Shown: in pieces, positions 47,356 to 56,400 of the stretch
Layout of the letters: every line of letters starts with the position of its first letter
Numbering within the stretch: the first letter of the stretch is position 1
DNA from: Kitasatospora cineracea
GTDB lineage: Bacteria; Actinomycetota; Actinomycetes; Streptomycetales; Streptomycetaceae
NCBI RefSeq assembly: GCF_003751605.1
Contig: NZ_RJVJ01000001.1
Location: 3,348,001 to 3,412,000 of the forward strand
DNA length: 64,000 nt
Direction: 5' to 3'
Notes under the pieces: model-generated
Told to the model about the DNA's origin: nothing
Seen by the model: only the letters and a program-made list of their open reading frames with translations
Databases searched by the model: none
Made by a program: the position numbers and the translations under genes

Positions 47356-47768
47356 TGAATGATTTCTACTCCGTCGAGGACGTGGCGGAGCTGCTCGGCC
47401 TGCACGTGAAGACCGTGCGCGGGTACGTGCGGGACGGGAAGCTCAAGGCGGTGCGGATCGGGAAGCAGTACCGGATCGCGCGGGCGGAGGTGGAGGCGTT
47501 CACGGGGGGCGGGATGCCGGCGCGGCCGGCGCGGGTGGACGTTTCGGCGGTGGTGCAGGTGGAGGGGGTGGGGGCGCGGGACGCGGACCGCCTGGTGACG
47601 GGGGTGCTGGCGGCGGCGGGGGCGTGGTCGGGCGGGTCGCGGCCGCTGTGGGTGCAGGCGGTGCGGGAGGAGGAGCGGAGCGCGTTGCGGTTCGTGGTGA
47701 TGGGGCCGCCGCGGCGGGTGGCGGACATGTTGGCGTTGATCGACGATCTGACGGGAGAGGTGCGCTGA
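47355..47768 (+). CDS. Small helix-turn-helix (excisionase/MerR-type) DNA-binding protein
   Basis: A 137-residue protein. The first 50 residues, MNDFYSVEDVAELLGLHVKT and on to YRIARAEVEAF, form a winged HTH_17 domain like those of phage excisionases and BldC-type regulators. The remaining 85 residues form an alpha-beta domain with VQVEGVGARDADRLVTGVLAAAG and FVVMGPPRRVADMLALIDDL, of unknown family and perhaps a ligand or dimer domain. The start ATG 47355 overlaps a GATAGGGAA copy. It is coupled to the DUF4180 gene by TGATG. Nothing phage-like is nearby, so it is more likely a local regulator than an excisionase. Confidence 0.8.
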   Translation: MNDFYSVEDVAELLGLHVKTVRGYVRDGKLKAVRIGKQYRIARAEVEAFTGGGMPARPARVDVSAVVQVEGVGARDADRLVTGVLAAAGAWSGGSRPLWVQAVREEERSALRFVVMGPPRRVADMLALIDDLTGEVR

Positions 47769-48148
47769 TGGAGCTTCAGGAGCTGGGCGGGGAGCGGGTG
47801 TTGGTGGCCGCGGCGGCGGGGGAGCCGGTGGCGGGGGAGCGCGAGGCGCTGGACCTGCTGGGCGACGCGTACTACCGGGAGGCGTCCTGGGTGGCGCTGC
47901 CGGTGGAGCGGCTGGGGGCGGAGTTCTTCCGGCTGCGCAGCGGGGTCGCGGGGGCGGTGGTGCAGAAGTTCGCGCAGTACCGGACGGGGCTGGCGGTGGT
48001 GGGTGACGTCTCGGCGCGGGTGGCGGAGTCGGACGCGCTGCGGGACTTCGTCCGGGAGAGCAACCGGGGCCTGCAGCTGTGGTTCGTCGAGGACCTGCCG
48101 GGGCTGGCCGGGCGGCTGGCGGACCGGGGCGTTATCCGGGGCAGTTGA
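47768..48148 (+). CDS. DUF4180 domain protein
   Basis: A 126-residue protein that matches DUF4180 along its length: the segment DLLGDAYYREASWVALPVERLGAEFFRLRSGVAGAVVQKFAQYRTGLAVVGDVS in its usual sequence and the closing RDFVRESNRGLQLWFVEDL. The fold resembles STAS-like small domains, but the function is unknown. Its ATG overlaps the HTH stop by one base, so the two proteins are made together and probably act together. DUF4180 genes are often found beside HTH regulators. Confidence 0.82.
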   Translation: MELQELGGERVLVAAAAGEPVAGEREALDLLGDAYYREASWVALPVERLGAEFFRLRSGVAGAVVQKFAQYRTGLAVVGDVSARVAESDALRDFVRESNRGLQLWFVEDLPGLAGRLADRGVIRGS

Positions 48149-48170
48149 CTTGGACCCGAGGTCTTCCGGT

Positions 48171-48206
48171 GCCAGGTGACATGTGCAATTGTACATGTCA
48201 CCTGGC
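48171..48206 (+). promoter_or_regulatory. 36-bp near-perfect palindrome upstream of the collagenase gene
   Basis: Arms gccaggtgacatgt (48171-48184) and acatgtcacctggc (48193-48206) are perfect complements. The centre gcaattgt contains the palindrome caattg, so only one pair in 18 is mismatched. It lies 81 bases before the GTG of the secreted collagenase and 22 bases after the DUF4180 stop. The AT-rich centre and size fit a large regulator operator; no T-run follows, so a terminator is less likely. Confidence 0.6.
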
Positions 48207-48286
48207 CGTCGGGGGGCACCCCGACGGCCTCCGACCCTCCGCCGCGGACCCCCACCGCGGCGTCATATCGGCCCGGAGGCCCCCAC

Positions 48287-50566
48287 GTGCGAACCTTCCG
48301 GAAATCAGCCGCGTCCGTAGGACGGGCGACGAGTCTGCTGCTGTCCCTGAGCATGGCCCTGGGTTTCGTCGGCGCGCTGGCGCCGACCGCCGGCGCCGCC
48401 CAGGGCGGGCAGCGGGCGGCCGCGGCCAAACCGGCCGTGCCCGCCAAGTCGGCGAAGTCGGCACCGCGCAGCACCGAGGCGGCCGAGCGCCGCAAGGACT
48501 CCGACCGCGACGTGCGGGCGGACGCCAGCAAGCGGCCGCCGCTGGCGGCCAAGGGCGAGCCCGGCGCGGCGCGGTCGCTGGCCGCCGCGGCGACCTGCAA
48601 CGCCTCGGACTTCACCGGCCGGACCGGCAGCGCCCTGGTGACGCAGATCAAGGCGTCCACCGTGGACTGCGTCAACTCGCTGTTCCTGCTCAAGGGCAAC
48701 GACGCGAAGCTGGCCTTCAACGAGTCGCAGATGGTCAGCGTGGCCAACGCGCTGCGCGACCTGTCCGCCGACTACCCGGGCGACGACTCCACTTCGGCCA
48801 CCCAGGTCGTGCTGTACCTGCGGGCCGGCTACTACGTGCAGTGGTACAACCCGGACGTGGTCGGCACGTACGGCAGCAGCCTGAAGAGCGCGATCGAGGG
48901 CGGCCTGGACCGCTTCTTCGCCGGCGCGCACTCGCAGGACGTCACCGACGCGAACGGCGCCACCCTGGGCGAGGCGGTCACCCTGATCGACAGCGCCGCC
49001 GAGAACGCCCGCTACCTGAACGTCGTCAAGCGCCTGCTGAACGGCTACAACAGCAGCTACGACGCGTCCTGGTACATGGTCAACGCCGTCAACAACACCT
49101 ACACGGTGCTCTGGCGCGGCCACCAGAACAGCGACTTCCTGCCCGCCGTGCAGGCCGACCCGAGCGTGCTGGACGCCCTGCAGTCCTTCGCCTCCCGCAA
49201 CAACGCGATGCTCGGTGGCAGCAACGACTTCCTGGTCTCCAACGCCGGCCGCGAACTGGGCCGCTTCCTCCAGTACCCGGCGCTGCAGGCCAAGGCCCGG
49301 CCGCTGGTGAAGAGCCTGCTGGACCAGAGCTCGATCACCGGCCGCACCGCCCCGCTGTGGGTCGGCCTGGCCGAGATGACCGACAGCTACGACCGGGCCA
49401 ACTGCTCGTACTACGGCACCTGCGACCTGGCGAGCCGGCTCAAGGCCGCGGTGCTGACGGTCAACTACACCTGCAGCCCCAGCATCAGGATCATCGCCCA
49501 GGCGCTGACGGCCGACCAGCTGACCACCGCCTGCACCAGCCTCAAGGGCCAGGACGCCTACTTCCACGGCGTGGTCCGGGACACCGGCGCGGTGGCGAAC
49601 GACAACAACTCCACCATCGAGGTGGTGGTCTTCCACTCCAGCAGCGACTACCAGACCTACGCCGGCACCATCTTCGGGATCTCCACCGACAACGGCGGCA
49701 TGTACCTGGAGGGCGACCCGGCCGCGGCGGGCAACCAGCCCCGGTTCGTCGCCTACGAGGCCGAGTGGGTCCGCCCGGACTTCCAGATCTGGAACCTCAA
49801 CCACGAGTACACCCACTACCTCGACGGCCGGTTCGACATGGCCGGCGACTTCGACGCCGGCATGACCACCCCGACCGTCTGGTGGGTCGAGGGCTTCGCC
49901 GAGTACGTCTCCTACTCGTACCGCAACGTCGAGTACACCGACGCGCTCACCCAGGCCGGGCAGCACACCTACGCGCTGTCCACCCTGTTCGACACCACCT
50001 ACGACAACGCCGACCAGACCCGGATCTACAACTGGGGCTACCTGGCCGTCCGCTACATGCTCCAGTCGCACCGCTCCGACCTGGACGCCGTGCTGGCCAA
50101 GTACCGCGCCGGTGACTGGAACGGGGCCCGGACGATCCTCAAGACCACCATCGGCACCCGCTACGACGCCGACTTCAACGCCTGGCTGACCGCCTGCAAC
50201 GGCGGCAACTGCGGCACCCCGACCACCCCCACCGCCCCCGAGTGCACCGGCGCCGACACCCGGCAGCTCGACAAGGGATGCGGCCGCTCCAACGTCGCCG
50301 CCACCGTCGGCAACTACGCCTACTTCTACCTGTACGTCCCGGCCGGCACCACCAGCCTGACCATCACCGCGAGCGGCGGCACCGGCAACGCCGACCTCTA
50401 CTACAACGGCAGCAACTGGGCCACCACCGGCTCCTACACCGCCAAGTCCACCGGCAGCGGCAACGCCGAGACCCTCACCATCAGCAACCCGCCCGCGGGC
50501 TACAACTACGTCAGCCTCTACGGCCAGCAGTCCTTCGGCGGCGCCTCCGTCAGCACCTCGTACTGA
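48287..50566 (+). CDS. Secreted M9 family collagenase
   Basis: A 759-residue secreted zinc metalloprotease. The signal peptide (about residues 1-40: basic start, LLLSLSMALGFVGAL, then AGAA) is followed by a charged propeptide, the M9 N-terminal activator domain, and the catalytic domain with HEXXH in NHEYTHYLDG and the third zinc ligand in WWVEGFAEYVSY. A C-terminal PPC beta-sandwich (about 655-759) with LDKGCGRSNVAATVGNYAYFYLYVPAGT likely binds collagen or insoluble protein. The start is GTG 48287, 7 bases after ggagg. A terminator follows. The large palindrome upstream suggests regulated expression. Confidence 0.92.
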   Translation: MRTFRKSAASVGRATSLLLSLSMALGFVGALAPTAGAAQGGQRAAAAKPAVPAKSAKSAPRSTEAAERRKDSDRDVRADASKRPPLAAKGEPGAARSLAAAATCNASDFTGRTGSALVTQIKASTVDCVNSLFLLKGNDAKLAFNESQMVSVANALRDLSADYPGDDSTSATQVVLYLRAGYYVQWYNPDVVGTYGSSLKSAIEGGLDRFFAGAHSQDVTDANGATLGEAVTLIDSAAENARYLNVVKRLLNGYNSSYDASWYMVNAVNNTYTVLWRGHQNSDFLPAVQADPSVLDALQSFASRNNAMLGGSNDFLVSNAGRELGRFLQYPALQAKARPLVKSLLDQSSITGRTAPLWVGLAEMTDSYDRANCSYYGTCDLASRLKAAVLTVNYTCSPSIRIIAQALTADQLTTACTSLKGQDAYFHGVVRDTGAVANDNNSTIEVVVFHSSSDYQTYAGTIFGISTDNGGMYLEGDPAAAGNQPRFVAYEAEWVRPDFQIWNLNHEYTHYLDGRFDMAGDFDAGMTTPTVWWVEGFAEYVSYSYRNVEYTDALTQAGQHTYALSTLFDTTYDNADQTRIYNWGYLAVRYMLQSHRSDLDAVLAKYRAGDWNGARTILKTTIGTRYDADFNAWLTACNGGNCGTPTTPTAPECTGADTRQLDKGCGRSNVAATVGNYAYFYLYVPAGTTSLTITASGGTGNADLYYNGSNWATTGSYTAKSTGSGNAETLTISNPPAGYNYVSLYGQQSFGGASVSTSY

Positions 50567-50584
50567 CCGGCCCCCGCGCCGAAC

Positions 50585-50614
50585 GGCCCGGCCCACCCAC
50601 CGGTGGGCCGGGCC
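50585..50614 (+). terminator. Terminator after the collagenase gene
   Basis: ggcccggcccacc (50585-50597) and ggtgggccgggcc (50602-50614) form a perfect 13-bp stem with a 4-base loop. Confidence 0.85.
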
Positions 50615-50681
50615 CCCGCGCGTCCCGGGATGGGCGATCATGGAGGGTCCGCACCACCCGCAGCACCGAGGAGCCCGACCC

Positions 50682-51314
50682 GTGGCCGAGATCGTCCTGT
50701 TCCACTCCGCGTACGGCCTGCGCCCCGCCGTCACCGAGGCCGCCGACCGGCTGCGCGCCGCCGGGCACACCGTGCACACCCCGGACCTGTACGAGGGCCG
50801 GACCTTCGACGAGCTGGAGGAGGGCATGGCGTACCGCGACGAGGTCGGCAACGACGAGCTGCTGCGGCGCGCGGTCGGCGCGGTCGCGCCGCTGCTGCCG
50901 GCGGCGGGCGGGCTGGTGTACGCCGGGTTCTCGCTCGGCGGGTCGCTGGCGCAGAACCTGGCGCTGGCCGACGAGCAGGCCCGCGGCCTGCTGCTCCTGC
51001 ACGGCACCTCCGACCTGCGGGAGGACGCCGCCACGGAGATCCCGGTGCAACTGCACGTCGCCGAGCCGGACGCGTTCGAGTCCGAGGACTGGCTGAACAC
51101 CTGGTACCTGCTGATGACCCGGGCCGGGGCCGACGTCGAGGTGCACCGCTACCGGGGCGCCGGGCACCTGTACACCGACGCGGACCTGCCCGACCACGAC
51201 GCCGAGGCCGCCGAGCGGACCTGGGCGGCCGCGCTGGCGTTCCTGGCCGAGCTGGACGGGCAGAGCGAGCGGGGCGGGCAGGGCGAGCGGGGCGAGCAGA
51301 GCGAGCAGGGCTGA
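50682..51314 (+). CDS. Dienelactone hydrolase family protein
   Basis: A 210-residue alpha/beta hydrolase of the dienelactone hydrolase type. The nucleophile elbow is YAGFSLGGSLAQN with Ser where classical enzymes have Cys; the acid is likely the Asp of AEPDAFE and the base is His in GAGHLYTD. The substrate is unknown. The last 18 residues are a Gly/Glu/Gln/Ser/Arg repeat from short DNA repeats (gagcggggcgggcagggcg) and look like a recent low-complexity extension. The start is GTG 50682 behind gaggag. It converges on the winged-helix gene, with stops 7 bases apart. Confidence 0.85.
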   Translation: MAEIVLFHSAYGLRPAVTEAADRLRAAGHTVHTPDLYEGRTFDELEEGMAYRDEVGNDELLRRAVGAVAPLLPAAGGLVYAGFSLGGSLAQNLALADEQARGLLLLHGTSDLREDAATEIPVQLHVAEPDAFESEDWLNTWYLLMTRAGADVEVHRYRGAGHLYTDADLPDHDAEAAERTWAAALAFLAELDGQSERGGQGERGEQSEQG

Positions 51315-51321
51315 CGGGCGC

Positions 51322-52422
51322 TCAGGACGCGAAGGCCACCGTGCGGCTCTCCGCGCCGGGCTCCAGGAAGGCCAGCAGCCGCTCGCCCTCCCGCTCCAGC
51401 TCCGGGCGCCGGGCGTGCGGCAGCAGCGGGGTGAGGGTGAGCACGGCCGCGCCCCGGGTGCAGCGGTGCTCCCAGACGCCCGCGACCAGGCCGTCCACCA
51501 GGTAGGAGGCCAGCAGCGTCCCGTTGACCGCGCGGTAGACCTGCCGGTGGATCGCGGCGGGCAGCATCCGGGTGCGGTCGGCGTGCGAGAGCAGCGCGGC
51601 GTCCCACTTCGGCAGGAAGCGCACCGGCAGCTCGCGGTCCGGGTCGGACGGCGGCGGGGCGCCGGGCAGGTCGAGCAGTTCGCGGCCGTCCTCGGCCCGG
51701 TGGCGGACCAGCCCGCCCTGCCGGTCCAGTTCGGCCAGCGCCGGGTCGACCTGGCCCAGCCGCAGGCCGCCGAAGTGCGCCACGTCGGCCCGCGAGGCCG
51801 GGCCGTAGCCGGCCAGGTAGCGGCGCACCAGGCGGGCGGTGGCGGCCGGTTCGGGCGGCAGCTCGCCGTCCCACAGCACCATCCGGGGCTTGCCGTGCGC
51901 CCGCCAGTGCCCGGACGGGGCGACGTGCACCAGCGGGAGCAGCGCCCGCGGGTAGTGCAGCAGGTCCTCGGTGCGGACCCGGCCGCCGGACGCCAGCGCG
52001 GTGTGCTCGCGCAGCTCCTCGGCGCTGCGCGGGACGGCCGCGAAGGCCCGCAGCGAGGCTTCCAGGGCCGCCTCGTCCAGGCCGGTGTCCCGGTGCCGGC
52101 CGCGCAGCTCGGTGAGCCAGCGGCGGCGCCAGGCCGCCGCCAGGTGCCCGTAGTCGGCGCCGGGGACCAGGTGCAGGGTGCCGCGCATCAGCGTCGACTT
52201 GACCACGGTGCCGTCCCGCAGGGCGGCCTCCAGCTCCGGCTGCCCGAAACCGGGCAGCCGGGCCCAGAGCGCCAGGTGCGGCGACGGCGAGTACTGCGCC
52301 TGCAGCGCGGCCAGCCGGGACACCGCCGCGGCGGCGGTCAACTCCTGCTTGCGGTGCAGCAGTTGGCGCTCGAAGTAGCCGACCGTCAGCTCGCGGTCGG
52401 ACAGGGTGCGGACGTCGGGCAT
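51322..52422 (-). CDS. Winged helix DNA-binding domain protein (HTH_42, AlkZ-like)
   Basis: A 366-residue protein of the HTH_42 family: RELTVGYFERQLLHRKQEL at the start, LQAQYSPSPHLALWARL, the LMRGTLHLVP block with the conserved Arg-Gly-Thr-Leu-His, and the HADRTRMLP segment. Members include AlkX/YcaQ and AlkZ-like DNA glycosylases, some of which unhook cross-links; the catalytic Gln-x-Asp/Gln motif of AlkZ is not certain here. A DNA repair role is therefore possible, not shown. Its promoter lies in the 91-base gap before the Pro-rich membrane protein gene. Confidence 0.85.
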   Translation of the reverse strand: MPDVRTLSDRELTVGYFERQLLHRKQELTAAAAVSRLAALQAQYSPSPHLALWARLPGFGQPELEAALRDGTVVKSTLMRGTLHLVPGADYGHLAAAWRRRWLTELRGRHRDTGLDEAALEASLRAFAAVPRSAEELREHTALASGGRVRTEDLLHYPRALLPLVHVAPSGHWRAHGKPRMVLWDGELPPEPAATARLVRRYLAGYGPASRADVAHFGGLRLGQVDPALAELDRQGGLVRHRAEDGRELLDLPGAPPPSDPDRELPVRFLPKWDAALLSHADRTRMLPAAIHRQVYRAVNGTLLASYLVDGLVAGVWEHRCTRGAAVLTLTPLLPHARRPELEREGERLLAFLEPGAESRTVAFAS

Positions 52423-52513
52423 CGCCGGGCCTCCCGGGCGCGGTCGCAGGGACGGCCCAACCTTAGACCGACCGGCACATGGAGGGTGGGTGAAGGAGCG
52501 GGGTGAGGGCCGG

Positions 52514-53242
52514 TCAGGACACCGGCGGGACGGGCGGCGGCGGGGGGTAGGCGTACGCGGCGCCGTGGCCGGCCGCGGGCGGCTGCGGCGGGGCGGCGGG
52601 CGGCTGCGGCGGGGCGGCGGGCGGCTGCGGGGCGCCCGGGGGAGGCGCGCCCCACGGGCCGGGCGCGGGCGCGGACGGGCCGGGCAGCGGGCCGGGGCCG
52701 GGGACGACCGCGTGGCCGGCCGGGCCGGGGGCGAACGGCGGCTGCGGGTAGCCGGTCGGGACGGCCGGGGCGCCCGGGGCCCGGGTGGCGGCCACCGCGA
52801 GGACGACGACCAGGAACACCACCACGTTCAGCACGTGGGTGAGGGTCAGCAGCAGGTGGTCGAGCGGCTTGGTGGCGTAGCCCTCCTCGCCGAGCGGCCC
52901 GGTGAACAGCACCCACAGCTGGGTGGCCGAGGCGTACCCGACGTACCCGGTCAGCGCCACCGCGGCCCCGCGCACCCAGGCCGCGCCGGCGAACGCCCGG
53001 AACGCCGCCACCAGGACGACCACCAGGTAGGCGGCGGAGGCGCCGCCGAAGACGGCCGGGCCGGCCATCATCCGCCGGTAGGAGAAGCCGAGCGCGGTGG
53101 GCAGGTAGCCGCTGCCCGCCTTGTTCAGGTCGTACGCCAGGACGGCGACCAGGGCGAGGGCCTGGAACAGCAGCACGGTGCCGATCACCGGCAGTCCGCC
53201 GGGCCTGCGGGGCGACCGGTAAGGAGGTGGTGCGAAGGCCAT
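52514..53242 (-). CDS. Membrane protein with Pro/Ala-rich C-terminal tail
   Basis: A 242-residue protein with four likely membrane helices (about residues 15-35, 55-73, 80-100 and 115-145). A cytosolic or external tail (about 150-242) is rich in Pro, Ala and Gly and includes PQPPAAPPQPPAAPPQPPAA, made from repeated ggcgggcggctgcggcgg units. I recognise no family. The start ATG 53242 is divergent from dnaE. Four-helix proteins with proline-rich tails are common in actinobacteria and often unassigned. Confidence 0.75.
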   Translation of the reverse strand: MAFAPPPYRSPRRPGGLPVIGTVLLFQALALVAVLAYDLNKAGSGYLPTALGFSYRRMMAGPAVFGGASAAYLVVVLVAAFRAFAGAAWVRGAAVALTGYVGYASATQLWVLFTGPLGEEGYATKPLDHLLLTLTHVLNVVVFLVVVLAVAATRAPGAPAVPTGYPQPPFAPGPAGHAVVPGPGPLPGPSAPAPGPWGAPPPGAPQPPAAPPQPPAAPPQPPAAGHGAAYAYPPPPPVPPVS

Positions 53243-53309
53243 GGCGTCTCCCCCTGGGAACGTCCGCGCGGGTCGCGCGGTGGTGTGAGGGGACGGTACC
53301 GGAGGGGAT

Positions 53310-53315
53310 TAGACT
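53310..53315 (+). promoter_or_regulatory. Candidate -10 element of dnaE
   Basis: TAGACT at 53310-53315 in the gap before dnaE fits the HrdB -10 pattern. A matching -35 is not clear. RNA would start near 53322, about 88 bases before the TTG start. Confidence 0.35.
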
Positions 53316-53409
53316 CGGGGGCGCGATCCCGGAAGCCGTGGTCCGAGCCCTGGTGGTGGCTCGGGCCTCACGTGTTTCAGCCCTCTCCCAGGACCCCGGA
53401 GGCCCCGCC

Positions 53410-56400
53410 TTGAGCGACCAGCCGTACGCGCACCTGCACGTCCACACCGAGTACTCGATGCTGGACGGCGCCGCCCGGCTGAAGCAGCTGTTCAAGGAGG
53501 TCGAGCGGCTGGGGCAGACCCACGTGGCGATGACCGACCACGGCAACATGTACGGCGCCGCCGAGTTCCACAAGCAGGCCACCGCGGCGGGCATCACCCC
53601 GGTGATCGGCATCGAGGCGTACGTCGCGCCGGACTCCCGGTCCAACACCAAGCGCGTGCTGTGGGGCCAGCCGCACCAGAAGAAGGACGACGTCTCGGCG
53701 TCCGGCGCGTACACCCACAAGACCATCTGGGCCCGGAACAAGGAGGGCCTGCACAACCTCTTCAAGCTGACCTCGCGCTCCTACGCGGAGGGCTGGCTGG
53801 TGAAGTGGCCGCGGATGGACAAGGAGATCATCTCCGAGCACGCGGCGGGCCTGATGGCCACCACCGGCTGCCCGTCCGGCGAGGTGCAGACCCGGCTGCG
53901 GCTGGGCCAGTTCGACGAGGCGGTCCGCTCGGCGGCCGAGTACCAGGACATCTTCGGCAAGGAGAACTACTTCCTGGAGCTGATGGACCACGGCCTGGAC
54001 ATCGAGAAGCGGGTCCGCGACGGCCTGCTGGAGATCAGCAGGAAGCTGAACATCCCGCCGGTGGTCACCAACGACTCGCACTACACCACCGAGGGCGACG
54101 CGGGCGCCCACGACCTGCTGCTGTGCGTGCAGACCGGCAAGAACCTCTCCGACCCGGACCGCTTCCGGTTCGACGGCACCGGCTACTACATCAAGTCGGC
54201 CGCCGAGATGTACGGCCTGGACTCCTCGGACGCCTGGCAGGAGGGCTGCCGCAACAGCCAGCTGCTGGTCGCCCAGCGGGTCGACACCGCCGGCATGTTC
54301 GAGTTCAAGAACCTGATGCCGCGCTTCCCGATCCCGGAGGGCTTCGAGTCCGAGGCGGACTTCTTCAAGTCCAAGGTCTGGGAGGGCATGGACTGGCGCT
54401 TCCCGGGCGGCTACGACGAGGAGCACAAGAAGCTCGCCGAGTACGAGATGGACACCATCATCCAGATGGGGTTCCCGGCGTACTTCCTCGTGGTCGCCGA
54501 CTTCATCATGTGGGCCAAGAGCCAGGGCATCGCGGTCGGCCCCGGCCGCGGCTCGGCGGCCGGCTCGCTGGTCGCCTACGCGATGGGCATCACCGACCTC
54601 GACCCGATCCCGCACGGCCTGATCTTCGAGCGCTTCCTCAACCCCGAGCGCATCTCGATGCCCGACGTCGACATCGACTTCGACGAGCGCCGGCGCGGCG
54701 ACGTGATCCGCTACGTGACCGAGAAGTGGGGCTCCGACAAGGTCGCCATGATCGTCACGTACGGCACCATCAAGGCGAAGGCCGCCATCAAGGACTCCTC
54801 CCGGGTCCTGGGCTACCCGTACGCGATGGGCGACCGGATCACCAAGGCGATGCCGCCGGACGTGATGGGCAAGGGCATCCCGCTGTCCGGCATCACCGAC
54901 TCCTCGCACCCGCGCTACGGCGAGGCGGGCGAGATCCGCGGCCTGTACGAGAACGACCCGGACGTCCGCAAGGTGATCGACACCGCGCGCGGCATCGAGG
55001 GCCTGATCCGGCAGCCCGGCGTGCACGCGGCCGGCGTGATCATGTCCGCCGAGCCGCTGACCGACCACATCCCGGTCTGGACCCGGCACACCGACGGCGT
55101 GACGATCACCCAGTTCGACTACCCCACTTGCGAGGGCCTCGGCCTGCTCAAGATGGACTTCCTCGGACTGCGCAACCTGACGATCATGGACGACGCGGTC
55201 AAGGCGATCGAGAAGAACAAGGGCGTCAAGATCGAGCTGCTCCAGCTGCCGCTGGACGACAAGCCCGCCTACGAACTGCTCGCCCGCGGCGACACGCTGG
55301 GCGTCTTCCAGCTCGACGGCGGCCCGATGCGCTCGCTGCTGCGCCTGATGAAGCCCGACAACTTCGAGGACATCTCCGCCGTCCTGGCGCTGTACCGGCC
55401 GGGCCCGATGGGCGTCAACTCGCACACCAACTACGCGCTGCGCAAGAACGGCCAGCAGGACATCACCCCGATCCACCCGGAGCTGGAGAAGCCCCTGGAG
55501 GAGATCCTCAAGCCCACCTACGGCCTGATCGTCTACCAGGAGCAGGTGCAGAAGGCCGCGCAGATCCTGGCCGGCTACTCGCTCGGCCAGGCCGACCTGC
55601 TGCGCCGCGCGATGGGCAAGAAGAAGAAGGAGATCCTGGAGGCCGAGTTCGTCCCGTTCCAGAAGGGCTGCCGGGAGCGCGGCTACTCGGACGCGGCGAT
55701 CCAGGCGGTCTGGGACGTGCTGGTGCCGTTCTCCGGCTACGCCTTCAACAAGGCGCACACCGCGGGCTACGGGCTGGTCTCGTACTGGACGGCGTACCTG
55801 AAGGCCAACTACCCGGCCGAGTACATGTCGGCGCTGCTCACCTCGGTCAAGGACGACAAGGACAAGTCCGCGGTCTACCTGAACGAGTGCCGCAAGATGG
55901 GCATCCAGGTGCTGCCGCCGGACGTCAACGAGTCGGACGCCGACTTCACCCCGCACGGCAGCGAGACCGTCCGGTTCGGCCTGACCGCGATCCGCAACGT
56001 CGGCGGGCCGGTGGTGGAGTCGATGATCCGCACCCGCAAGGCCAAGGGGAAGTACGCCTCGTTCCCGGACTTCCTGGAGAAGGTCGAGTCGGTGGTGTGC
56101 AACAAGCGCACCGTGGAATCGCTGATCAAGGCCGGTTCCTTCGACTCGCTCGGGCACACCCGCAAGGGCCTGACCGCCCAGTTCGAGCCGATGATCGACA
56201 ACGTGGTCGGGATCAAGCGCAAGGAGGCCGAGGGCCAGTTCGACCTGTTCGGCGGCGACAGCGTCTCCGACGAGCCCTCGTTCGGGCTGGACGTGGTGTT
56301 CTCCGAGGAGGAGTGGGAGAAGTCCTTCCTGCTCACCCAGGAGCGCGAGATGCTCGGCCTGTACGTCTCCTCGCACCCGCTGAACGGCATCGAGCACGTG

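Noticed and set aside
47355..48148. HTH (excisionase-like) gene as a sign of an integrated element
   Set aside because: There is no integrase, attachment site, tRNA gene or shift in composition nearby; codon use matches the chromosome.
53227..53409. In-frame upstream extension of dnaE
   Set aside because: The added residues lack DnaE similarity, while TTG 53410 has a well-placed GGAGG and begins just before the PHP domain.
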